Assembly: GCA_963797635.1 (NCBI GenBank)
Contig: CAWCPZ010000011.1
Location: forward strand, 558,001-622,000
Source: JAOUEA01 sp963797635
GTDB lineage: Bacteria; Actinomycetota; UBA4738; HRBIN12
Length of the DNA stretch: 64,000 nucleotides
Direction: 5' to 3'
The translations under genes were made by a program, and so were the position numbers. Positions 29,408 to 37,949 of the stretch are shown here, piece after piece. The stretch's first letter is position 1, and the number at the start of each line of letters is the position of its first letter. The notes under the pieces are model-generated. The model searched no databases, was not told the origin of the DNA, and saw only the letters and a list, made by a program, of their open reading frames with translations.

Positions 29408-30349
29408 ATGCTGCCCCCGCGCCTGGTGCTGGTGCTCAGCGAGAACCACACGCTGGTGCCACCACGTGACTTGCGAGGCCTGGTCGAGGTCGCCGTCGAA
29501 GCCGAACGAGCCGGGTTCGACGGGGTGATGGTGAGCGAGCACATCGTCCTGGGTCGGGGCGCCGATGCCGACGGAGTGCCCGCGAATCCCAGGGACTACG
29601 CGCTTCCGGGCAATCAGGACCCGGCCACACCGTGGCCGTCATCGCTCCTGCTGCTGGCAGCGGTCGCATCGGCGACGACGAGGCTGCGGCTGATCGCGAG
29701 CGCCGTGATCCCTCCCCTGCGCCACCCGCTGCTGATCGCGAAGGACCTCGCCACACTCGACCTGTTGTAGTGAAGGCCGGCTCGTGGTGCAGCCCACGGT
29801 GAGCTGGCACCGCGCCGAATACGACGCCTTGGGCGTCCCCTTCGAGACCGGGGCCGGCGTCTCGATGAGCACCTCGATGGCGTGGGCGGCGCTGTGGCGA
29901 GGTTCGCCGGCGACCTTCGAAGGTGAGTACTACGCGTTCGATGACGTCTGGCTCGAGCCGAAGCCGTTCCGTGCCGACCGGGCCGAGGCTGTGGTTCGGC
30001 GGTCAACGGCTGCACGACCGGCTCCTGCAACGTCTCGTCACGTTCGGTCACGGATTCAACCCGCTGGGACGACCGAGCGATGAGGAACTCGAGCGGCTCG
30101 CGGCGGCGATGGCCGATGCCGGCCGCGATGCGGCCGACCTCGAGATGGTCGGCGGCACGCGCGGTTCGTTCCCCGACGCGGACAGCCCGGCGCCGCTGGG
30201 CGCTGCCCTCGATCAGATCCCGGATCAGGTGGCGCGAGGGTTCGGCACGATCTGCATCAAGCCCGGACAGTTCACCGACGACCGGGCCGAGATCCCGGGA
30301 TCTGCTGCAGCGCATCGTCGACGGTACGGCCGCCAGGACCTCTGCCTAG
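29408..30349 (+). CDS. LLM-class (F420- or FMN-dependent) oxidoreductase, multiply frame-slipped
   Basis: About 313 residues after repair. Recognisable pieces in order are AVEAERAGFDGVMVSEHIV, ASATTRLRLIASAVIPPLRHP, a SEGRL segment, FEGEYYAF and RLWFGGQ. These are the standard luciferase-like monooxygenase landmarks, common in F420-using actinobacteria. Breaks: +1 near 29770, a missing base near 29846 with a compensating extra base near 29878 (restoring RGRRLDEHLD), +1 near 29985 and +1 near 30298. No good ribosome-binding site before ATG 29408. It is either badly sequenced or decaying; intact motifs favour the former. It converges on the MarR gene. Confidence 0.72.
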
Positions 30350-30364
30350 TCTGGTTCAGACTAG
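30346..30364. terminator. Palindrome at convergent ends, TAGTCTG-GTT-CAGACTA core
   Basis: CTAGTCTG (30346-30353), GTT, CAGACTAG (30357-30364): a perfect 8-bp inverted repeat containing the stop codon of the LLM gene and overlapping the end of the MarR gene. The same 7-bp arms recur at 59643-59659, also at a convergent junction. A bidirectional terminator is the simplest reading. A protein-binding site is the alternative. Confidence 0.45.
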
Positions 30365-30896
30365 TGGCGGCCGTCGGCGGCGTCGGCCGTCGGGCACGGC
30401 TCGCAGCAGCGAACGGAGCATGGCGGCCAGGCTGTCCTGCTGGTCGCGGACAGGTGCGCGCGACCGCCGACTCCTCGGCGTTGAACTTGGGGAACAGTCC
30501 CTCGATCGTCGTCCGGCCCGACGGCGTCAGCTCGACGATCACCATGCGACCGTCCTTCGCGTCCTTGCGCCGGGTGACGAAGCCACGCGATTCGAGGGTC
30601 GTCATCACGCCGGTCGCCGTCGGGCGGCTGATCCCCACCGCCGCCGCGAAGTCCCGCGCCTCCATCTCGCCCCACACCCACAGCACCCACAGGCCGACGA
30701 ACGAGGTCCAGCTGAGGCGGTCGGCGGCCAGCACCTTCGCTTCCATGTGCCGGCGGATCGCGGTCGAGCTGCGGAACAGGTTCGAGACCGCCCACATCGC
30801 GCGGAAGTCCAGCGGCAGGTGGCCGAGCTCCTCGACGATCTTGCGTTCGGCGGGCAGGAGGCCGTCGGCGCCGATGCGGTTCGGGCGATCGCTCAT
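30356..30896 (-). CDS. MarR-family regulator, HpaR-like by context (frame slip)
   Basis: About 180 residues. The winged helix-turn-helix is clear: DFAAAVGISRPTATGVMTTLESRGFVTRR, then the wing DAKDGRMVIVELTPSGR. A +1 slip near 30465 precedes the C-terminal dimerisation helix (DQQDSLAAMLRSLLRAVPDG). ATG 30896 overlaps the PLP decarboxylase stop by 4 bp (ATGA), so it is the last gene of the five-gene operon. In enterobacteria HpaR, also MarR family, represses homoprotocatechuate meta-cleavage genes. The operon here encodes the same steps, and two inverted repeats sit at its promoter (36310-36348). Autoregulation is inferred. Confidence 0.84.
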
Positions 30897-32326
30897 GCCG
30901 CGCTCCCCGTGCGAGCGAGGCGCTCGCCGAGCTCACGCGCGACGTCGAGCAGGGCCAGCACGTCGTCCTCGGTGGTGCGGAAGTTGACGAAGCACGGCCG
31001 CAGCCACACCTCGCCGTCGATCAGGGCCGACGACAGGTAGACGCGGCCATCGGCCTGGATCGCGTCGGCGAGCGCCTGGTTGTGCGCGTCGAGGTCGGCG
31101 ACGCCCGGCGGGCACGTGGCGGATCGGCACGATCGACAGTTGCGGGGGCGCCTCCATGACCTCGAAGTCCTCGGTCGTCTGCGCGTGGCGGTACAACAGG
31201 TCCGCCTCGGCCAGGTTGCGTTCGATCGCGTCGCGGAACTGCGCCGCGCCGTGCGCCCGGAACGCCAGCCACATCTTCAGGGCGCGGAACGGCCGCGAGT
31301 ACTCCAGCGTGATGTCGACGGCGTGCAGCTCGTGCTGCTGGTGCGGCAGGTAGCCCTGTTCGTGCGCGAACGCGGCGGCGAGGGCATCGTCGTCCCTCAC
31401 CAGGACGACGCCGCAGGCCTTCGGCAGGTACAGCCACTTGTGAGCGTCGACCGAGCACGAGTCGGCCCGCGAGAAGCCCGCGAACCCCGCCGCGCGCGAC
31501 TCGGTGGCCGCCGCCGGCAGACCGTAGGCGCCGTCGACGTGGAGCCACACGCCACGCGCCTCACACACGTCGGCGATCTCCTCGAGCGGGTCGATCGCGC
31601 CCGTGAGCGTGGTGCCGGCCGTCGCGATCACCGCCATCGGGCGTGATGCCCGCCGCGATGTCGGCATCGATCGCCTCGGCGAGGGCGTCGGGCCGCATCC
31701 GGCGGAGCCCGTCGAGGTCGACCGCGCGCAGGTTGTCCGAGCCCATCCCCAGCAGCTCGACCGCCCGCATCACGGAGTAGTGGACCTCCTTCGAGCAGTA
31801 GACGGCGACGCGCCGCCCGCCGAGCCCGGTGTGGCGGGATCCCGGCATCGCGCGTTCGCGGGCGGCCGCCAGCGCGCTCACGTTGCTGATCGTGCCGCCG
31901 CTCGTGAACGCGCCACCCGTGGCCGGGAACCCGATGAACTCCGCGACCCAGCGAACGGCCTGATCCTCGACCTGCGTCGCCGCGCGGGCATCGACCGCCA
32001 GGTTGATGTCGTAGGTGTGGGCCAGGAAGTCGGCGAGGGCACCGATCTCGAGGCCGCTCGAGCCGATGAACGCGAAGTAGCGAGGCCTCGCCTGCGCGAT
32101 CGACTCGTCGAGGATGCGCGCGGCGTCATCGAGCGCCTCGTGCGACCGGGCTCGGACCCGAAGGCAGGCCCGCTTCGAGGAGCCGCCGCACGCGATCGTC
32201 CAGCGGCGGCTCCTCGGGCCGGAACCGGTCGAAGCTGCGCCAGGCCTCGGTGACCAGCCGGACCGCGTGCTCGAGCGCCTCTTCGCGAGGCGCATCGAGC
32301 CGCAGCGGCCGGTCGGGTTGCGTCAT
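30893..32326 (-). CDS. Group II PLP-dependent (aromatic) amino acid decarboxylase (three frame slips)
   Basis: About 477 residues after repair. The PLP-binding lysine is in SCSVDAHKWLYLP. The cofactor phosphate region FTSGGTISNVSALAAARE and the Asp of LHVDGAYG are present, as is the substrate-loop region FAFIGSSGLEIGALADFLA. This family includes aromatic-L-amino-acid, tyrosine and glutamate decarboxylases. Its neighbours (extradiol dioxygenase, aldehyde dehydrogenase, amino-acid permease) favour an aromatic substrate. +1 slips near 32155, 31640 and 31115. ATG 32326 lies 21 bp after the permease stop. Its stop overlaps the MarR start. Confidence 0.82.
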
Positions 32327-32347
32327 AGCGCAGATGGTACGCAGAAC

Positions 32348-33868
32348 TCAGGAAGCCCCGACATCCTCCGAATGGAGGTCACCGAGCACCTCGCTCGCGG
32401 GCGCCCGCCGCCCATCACCATCGTGACGATCGCTCCGATCACCGAGCCAGACCGAGCGCGAACCAGGGTGCCAGGACCGTCGGGCTGGTCTGCTTGTAGA
32501 ACGACGCCGAAGATCGCCGCCGCCGGTGAGCGCGATACCGACGATCGAGGCGATGTACACCCCAGCCATGCTGCCGTGGTCTGACGAGCCCGCGGAACGC
32601 CCCGACCGACATCAGCAGGTAGACGACGACGAGCGCGAACCCGCCGAAGGTCGAGGCCCAGACGAAGATCGAGAAGTAGTGCGGGAGCTCCGGGAGGGCG
32701 AACAGGTCTTCCCAGAACTCGTTCAGCGGCGATGAACCCGGCCATGACGACGATCATCAGCACGATCGCACCGATCGGCGTGCCGTACTTCTTCGACACG
32801 GAGGCCAGGCCGCCGGGAAGCCGACGGTCGCGAGCCATCGCGAAGACGCCGCGGGTCGAGGCGGTCGCCGCACCCACGCCGACCGCGAGGATGTCGAGGA
32901 ACACGACGATCACGAGGAGGTCGAGGATGAACGTCGATCCGTACCCCCCGGCGGCCTCGGGCGAGCCGAGCGCGAACAGCGGCGGCGGCAGCCGCGGCGA
33001 AGATGTTGTCCACGTTGAACCCGAAGCCCGCCACCTGCGCGTACGACGCGATCAGGTAGAAGAGCGACACGACCACGACGGACGTCGAGCACGGCCTTGG
33101 GGATCGCTCGCTTCGGCTCCTGCGTTTCCTCCGCGAGGTTCGCCGCGGTCTCGAACCCGACGAAGATCAACACGCCGTAGAGCACCCCGAAGAAGATGCC
33201 CGGACCAGCCCGACGTCGAGGAGTTCGGGTTGAACGCCGTTGCCACATCGTTGTCGCCGCCGACGTCGATGATCACCTTGATGAAGAAGGCCAGCACGAC
33301 CGCCGCCGAGACCAGCGCCAGCGTCAATTGCACCCGGGTCGAGATCTGCACGCCGAAGTAGAGCACCACGAACACCAGCAGCGCGAAGAACGCGCTCCAC
33401 GCCCAGATCGGCAGCGGAGACTCCGCGCTGAACACGCCGGGGACCGCAGGGTCGGACGTGAAGATCGAGTCGTGGATGTACCCGCCGATCAGCACGCCGA
33501 GGCCGGCCGTGAGCACCATGGTGCCGCTGTAGTACAGCCACCCGGCAGCGGCGCCCGACGTTGTTGCCCAGTCCGGCCGACACGTAGTCGTACAGCGAAC
33601 CGGCGGCGTGGATCTTCTTCGCGTACTGCGCCACGATCCACCCGAGCGCGAACACGCCGATCGCCGCGATCAACACCGACAGCGGCGCGGCAACTCCCGC
33701 GCCCTTGGCGGCCACGTTCGCTCCCACGATCAGCGGGATGAGGAACGCGGCGGAGAACACCGGTCCCATGAAGCCGACGGACTGGGCGATCACGTCGACG
33801 AGCGAGAGCTTCGCCTCGCCGAGCCGTTCGTAGCCCATGTCCTGTGACTGACCTGGTTGGTCTGCCAC
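32348..33868 (-). CDS. APC-superfamily amino acid permease, heavily frame-slipped
   Basis: About 500 residues after repair, 12 expected TM helices. Family landmarks are VDVIAQSVGFMGPVFSAAFL in TM1, GSLYDYVSAGLG, GVLIFVGFETAANLAEET (TM6) followed by EPKRAIPKAV, and RGVFAMARDRRLPGGLA. The GTG at 33868 has GGGAGG six bases upstream. +1 slips occur near 33560, 33203, 33083, 32985, 32731, 32577, 32523 and 32505, with more between 32460 and 32400. Each is one base, and the family pattern resumes immediately, so poor consensus is favoured over a decayed gene. It probably imports the amino acid or amine used by the adjacent decarboxylase. Confidence 0.75.
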
Positions 33869-33917
33869 TGGAGCCTCCCTTCCTGTTCGGTTCCCCCCGT
33901 CCGACCGGTCGCCGCAG

Positions 33918-34817
33918 CTAGGCCGCGGTCCCCTCGCCGGTCCAACCGTCCGCGGGCCGCTCGAACCAGACATGCACCTGGCCCGTTCCCACGGAAGCTT
34001 CGTACTCGCTGTAGGGCTCCCCCGGCGCCTGGCAACGCGCGCCGCCGATCGCCGAGGCCATCATCAGGTAGTGGCCGAAGTGCCCCTCCGGCGCCGCCTT
34101 CCGGTACTCCGGCATCCAGTCGATGATCCCCGCGTGGTCGCCGTCCTTCATCATCGCGAGCACGCGCTGGTCGGCCTCGTAGCTCTCGCGATGCAGGATG
34201 TTGTCGGGCGCCTTCGAGCTCTCGTGCTGCCGGAGTTCCTGGAACGAGAAGAACCGGTGGGTCATGCCACCGCTCGCGAGCAGCACCACGCGCCGGTCGC
34301 TCTCGCGGATCGCGTTGCCGATCAGCTCGCCGAACAGCAGGAAGTCCTCGGTGGTGCAGCACTGGTTGATCGCCACGCTCATCCACCGCGTGTCGGCGTC
34401 GCCCAGGAACGTCCACACGTTCACGGTGCCGTAGAAGATCGGCAGGAACGGATCGTCGCAGGGCAGGATCCAGCAGTCGTCGCGCCCTTCGGCCTGCGCC
34501 GCGATCGCGTTCGCGAGCTCGGGGTCGCCGGGCATGTCGTAGGGCACCTGCTTCATGCCGCGCGGCAGTTCATGGCTCGTGAACTTGCCGGTCCGGCGTT
34601 CGGCCGAGGTCACGATGTGTTCGAAGGTCGACTCCCAGTGCGTGTCGAACACGATCACGGTGTCCGGGTTCAGCCGGTCGAGCGCCTCGGACTTCAGTCG
34701 ATGCAGGCCGGGCACCAACGAGATCTCGTTGCCGTCGTTGAGTTCGCGCCGCGTGTCCTCCGGCAGCATGATCGTGGGAACGTGCGCGACCAGTGCCGCG
34801 CCGACGATCTCACCCAT
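33918..34817 (-). CDS. Class III extradiol ring-cleavage dioxygenase (HpcB/LigB-like)
   Basis: 299 residues, intact. LigB-superfamily non-heme Fe(II) enzyme. The N-terminal AALVAHVPTIMLPED holds the first metal His, VIVFDTHWEST the second conserved His region, and LLASGGMTHRFF a later active-site His. Length and motifs match 3,4-dihydroxyphenylacetate 2,3-dioxygenase-type proteins, which open homoprotocatechuate to 5-carboxymethyl-2-hydroxymuconate semialdehyde. That product is the substrate of the aldehyde dehydrogenase encoded 18 bp upstream. Context raises confidence in the specific reaction, but a different catechol cannot be excluded. Confidence 0.85.
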   Translation of the reverse strand: MGEIVGAALVAHVPTIMLPEDTRRELNDGNEISLVPGLHRLKSEALDRLNPDTVIVFDTHWESTFEHIVTSAERRTGKFTSHELPRGMKQVPYDMPGDPELANAIAAQAEGRDDCWILPCDDPFLPIFYGTVNVWTFLGDADTRWMSVAINQCCTTEDFLLFGELIGNAIRESDRRVVLLASGGMTHRFFSFQELRQHESSKAPDNILHRESYEADQRVLAMMKDGDHAGIIDWMPEYRKAAPEGHFGHYLMMASAIGGARCQAPGEPYSEYEASVGTGQVHVWFERPADGWTGEGTAA

Positions 34818-34835
34818 GTGCGTCTCTCCCCTCCA

Positions 34836-36288
34836 TCAGGTGGTCCACGGTGCCGTGCAGACGTTCTTCACATCGCTGTAGAAATCGAAGCTCCACGTGC
34901 CGCCCTCTCGGCCGATCCCGGAGTTGCGCGAGCCGCCGAACGGGGCCGCCAGGTCGCGCACGAAGAAGCAGTTGACCCACACGGTGCCGGCCACGAGCGC
35001 CGCGCTCACGCGTTCGGCGCGGCCCGGATCGCCCGTGTACAGGATCGCGGCCAGGCCGTACCGCGTGTCGTTCGCCAGCGCCACGGCTTCGTCCTCGTCG
35101 GCGAACGTCTGCAGGGTGAGGACCGGGCCGAAGACCTCCTGCGTCAGGATCTCGGAGCCGGCCGGCGCATCGGTGAACAGCGTGGGTCGGTAGTACAGGC
35201 CCCCGAGCTCGTCGTTGGGTCCACCGCCGAAGACCGCACGGGCACCGTCGGCCTTGGCGCGTTGGACGAATCCGTCGACGCGCTCGAAGTGTTCGCGGGT
35301 GATCTGCGGGCCGATCTCGGTGGCCGCTTCTCGTGGGTCGCCTTGCACGATCTCGGCGGCGGCCCGGGTGAACCGGTCCAGGAACTCGTCGTGGATCGAC
35401 GCCTCCACGAGCAGCCGCGTGCCGGCCAGGCAGACCTGACCGGCGTTGTCGAACTGGTTGACCGCCTGCTTCACGACCGCGTCGAGATCGGCGTCGGCGA
35501 AGGCGACGAACGGTGACTTGCCCCCGAGCTCCAGGCTCGCCGGGGTGAGGTTCGCGCCGGCGGCCTGCGCCACGAGCTTGCCGGTCGGCACCGATCCGGT
35601 GAACGCGATGCGATCCAGGCCGGGATGGGCGGTGAGGGCGGCGCCCGCCTCCTCGCCGATCCCCTGCAGCACGTTGAACGCGCCGTCGGGCAGGCCGGCA
35701 TCGTGCGCGATGTCGGCGAGCATCGAGGCGGTGAGCGGCGCCCACTCCGGCGGCTTGAGGATCACGGCGTTGCCGGCCGCCAGCGCCGGAGCCACGCGCC
35801 AGGTGGCGAGCATCAACGGAGCGTTCCACGGCGTGATCACGGCCGTGACGCCGCTGGGGTCCCACTCGAAATGCTCGGCGAACCCGTCGTGGTCCTTGTC
35901 GTCACCCAGCGTCAGCAGGTGGTCGGCGAAGAACCGGAAGTTCCGCGCGACACGCGGCATGACGGAGTTCCGCATCGACCGGAGCAGCGACCCGTTGTCC
36001 CGCGTCTCGACCGCCGCGAGTTCGGGGACGCGCGCCTCGACGCCATCGGCGATCCGGTGCAGGACCTCCGCTCGCTCCTTCGGCGGGCATCGAGCCCCAG
36101 ACGGCGAACCCCTCACGAGCGGCGGCGACGGCCTGGTCGGCTTCGGGGGCTCCCCCGCGGGCGACCTCGGCGATGGGCATCTCGTCGATCGGCGAGACGT
36201 CGACGAAGGTCTCGGCCGACGCGACGCGCGTGCCGCCGATCCAGTGGTCGGTGGAGACCTCGATGCCCTCGACGACGGCGTGCCCCGT
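34836..36288 (-). CDS. Aldehyde dehydrogenase, 5-carboxymethyl-2-hydroxymuconate semialdehyde type (frame slip)
   Basis: About 483 residues after repair. Catalytic Cys in NQFDNAGQVCLAGTRLLVE, Glu in ASLELGGKSPFVAFADAD, NAD-binding ITPWNAPLMLATWRVAPALA and FTGSVPTGK. The HpaE/HpcC branch is suggested by the context and the C-terminal GGSRNSGIGREGGTWSFDFY. A +1 slip near 36090 (one extra C) separates VWGSMP from PKERAEVLHRIAD. The exact start is uncertain. GAGGAGAGG at 36294-36302 precedes an ACG at 36288, which would be an ATG after a one-base error. The upstream TTG at 36375 falls inside the predicted promoter. First gene of the five-gene operon. Confidence 0.83.
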
Positions 36289-36309
36289 GGCGACCCTCTC
36301 CTCGCGTCG

Positions 36310-36328
36310 TGGGACGCGGTGCGTCCCA
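36310..36328. promoter_or_regulatory. Inverted repeat TGGGACGC-GGT-GCGTCCCA upstream of the meta-cleavage operon
   Basis: Perfect 8-bp arms with a 3-bp spacer, 22 bp upstream of the likely aldehyde dehydrogenase start and just downstream of the predicted -10 element. Position and symmetry fit an operator, possibly for the MarR-type protein encoded at the operon end. A 5'-UTR hairpin is the alternative. Confidence 0.5.
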
Positions 36329-36332
36329 AGGT

Positions 36333-36375
36333 CGTTCGGACACGAACGGTATGGCCGGTGCCAAGCCGCTGTCAA
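36333..36375 (-). promoter_or_regulatory. Promoter of the meta-cleavage operon with a second inverted repeat
   Basis: On the minus strand a perfect -35 TTGACA (plus-strand TGTCAA at 36370-36375) is separated by 16 bp from CATACC (36348-36353), a moderate -10. A 6-bp inverted repeat, CGTTCG (36333-36338) and CGAACG (36343-36348), abuts the -10. Binding there would block transcription start. Read together with the stronger repeat at 36310-36328 this looks like a repressor-controlled promoter. Confidence 0.5.
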
Positions 36376-36436
36376 GCCTCAGGGAACCGGTCCGGCCTCG
36401 CGGGGCGTCGGAGAGCCAACGACGAAAGGGGCTCCG

Positions 36437-37520
36437 ATGCGTCGCGAACGGATCGCACCGACGATGGTGATGATCGCCTTGACCACCATCCTCACGATGG
36501 GACCGGCCATGAACGCGCTCGCCTGCGGCGGGCTCGTGGCGCCGAACGGCACCATCAACCTGCTCAAGACCACCACCCTGGCGGCCTACCACCGAGGGAT
36601 CGAGCACTACGTCACCTCGTTCGAGTTCGCCGGCCAGGGCGCGGCCGAGGTGGGCTCGATCGTTCCCCTCCCGGGCGTCCCGACCAGGGTCGTGAAGGCC
36701 GGTGGGTGGACCCTGCAGCGGTTGGTCGAGGAGGTCACGCCTCCCCCGCCGGAGCTGGAGACCGCGGACTTCGCAGCGGCCGCCACGCCCGTCAGCGCAG
36801 GTGCTGCTCGAAGCGCAGATCGACGCCCTCGACATCACCGTCCTGAAGGGCGGCGCCGTGGCGGTCGGAGCCTGGGCGAAGGACCATGGGTTCTTCCTTC
36901 CACCCGATGCTCCCGAGGTCCTGGAGTTCTACGCCGATCGGAGCCCGATCTTCATGGCGGCCCGGTTCAACGCCGGACGCGCGGAAGAGCAAGGGGTGCA
37001 GACCGGCGAAGGCACCCCGATCCACGTGGCGATCCCCACGCCGAACCCCTGGGTCCCGCTCCGCATCCTCGGGCTCGGTCGGCAGGAGGGCGAGCTCATC
37101 CAGGCCGACGTGTTCCTGTTGACGGATGCGCCGCCCTCCACGCTGCCGCAAGCCGAGCATCCCAGCGACGATCCTGACCAACGTGGCCTGATCCAGGAAG
37201 TGAGCGAGCCGGCATCGCCTTCGCTGCTGCGCGATCTCCGATCGGACGATCGGATGCGGTGGTTGCCGGGATCGGATCTGTGGCTCACCTACATCCGCAT
37301 CAACGAGGAGGCCGGCCGGCTCACGCACGACCTGGCGATCGACGCCAGCGGGTACGGCCAACCCGATCCGGTGGCGGCGGGATTCGCGCGCCGGCTGATC
37401 AGCGCTCCGACGGATGATCCGACCACGCGCGAGACCGTCGTGGTGCTCGCCCTGCTCGTGGGGACGGCGTTCTCGGCCGGATGGATCGCGAAACGCCGGA
37501 GGACGGGATCGTCCGCATGA
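36437..37520 (+). CDS. DUF2330-type secreted/membrane-anchored protein (frame slip)
   Basis: About 360 residues after repair. ATG 36437 follows GAAAGGGG. A signal peptide (MVMIALTTILTMGPAMNALA) is followed directly by CGGLVAPNG, the N-terminal cysteine motif typical of DUF2330 proteins. The C-terminus ends in one hydrophobic helix (VVVLALLVGTAFSAGWIA) and a basic tail, so the protein is probably anchored with its bulk outside. A +1 slip near 36798 joins TPVS to AQVLLEAQIDALDIT. The stop overlaps the cupredoxin start (ATGA). No enzymatic function is known for the family. Confidence 0.78.
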
Positions 37521-37939
37521 GGCAGCCTCATCGACTCGTGGTGAGCATCGCGCTCCTGCTCGCATCGGCCGTGGCGGTCCCGGCGTGCGGCTCGGCCCGC
37601 GCCGCCGAGGACCTCCGCACCGTCCACATCACGATCCACCATTCGGCGTTCGATCCGGACGAGCTCGACGTCGCCCCCGGCGAAACCGTGCGCTTCGTCG
37701 TGGAGAACACCGATCCGATCGACCACGAATTCCTCGTGGGGAACGAGCAGGTCCAAGCGGTCCATGAACTCGGGACCGAGGCACATCACGCGCCGAAGCC
37801 CGGAGAGATGTCCGTCCCGGCCCTGACGACGAGGGTCACGACGTACACCTTCCCGACCGGCCATGGTTCGACGATCTTCGGATGCCATCTCCCCGGCCAC
37901 TACGCCTACGGGATGCGTGGAGCGATCCGGTTCGGATGA
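37517..37939 (+). CDS. Secreted cupredoxin-domain protein
   Basis: 140 residues, intact. A signal or lipoprotein signal (IALLLASAVAVPAC) precedes one cupredoxin domain. Type 1 copper ligands are visible: His in DPIDHEFLVG, then Cys, His and Met in FGCHLPGHYAYGM. Predicted to be a small electron-transfer or copper-binding protein at the outer face. ATG overlaps the DUF2330 stop by 4 bp, suggesting the two are made together, possibly as partners in copper or redox handling. Converges on pepN. Confidence 0.87.
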   Translation: MRQPHRLVVSIALLLASAVAVPACGSARAAEDLRTVHITIHHSAFDPDELDVAPGETVRFVVENTDPIDHEFLVGNEQVQAVHELGTEAHHAPKPGEMSVPALTTRVTTYTFPTGHGSTIFGCHLPGHYAYGMRGAIRFG

Positions 37940-37949
37940 TGCCGGACGG

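Noticed and set aside
25822..29544. A 1240-codon minus-strand open frame opposite the ligase, SDR and P450 genes.
   Set aside because: It has no domain similarity and mirrors codon bias of the plus-strand genes in high-G+C DNA. The plus-strand genes carry clear motifs.
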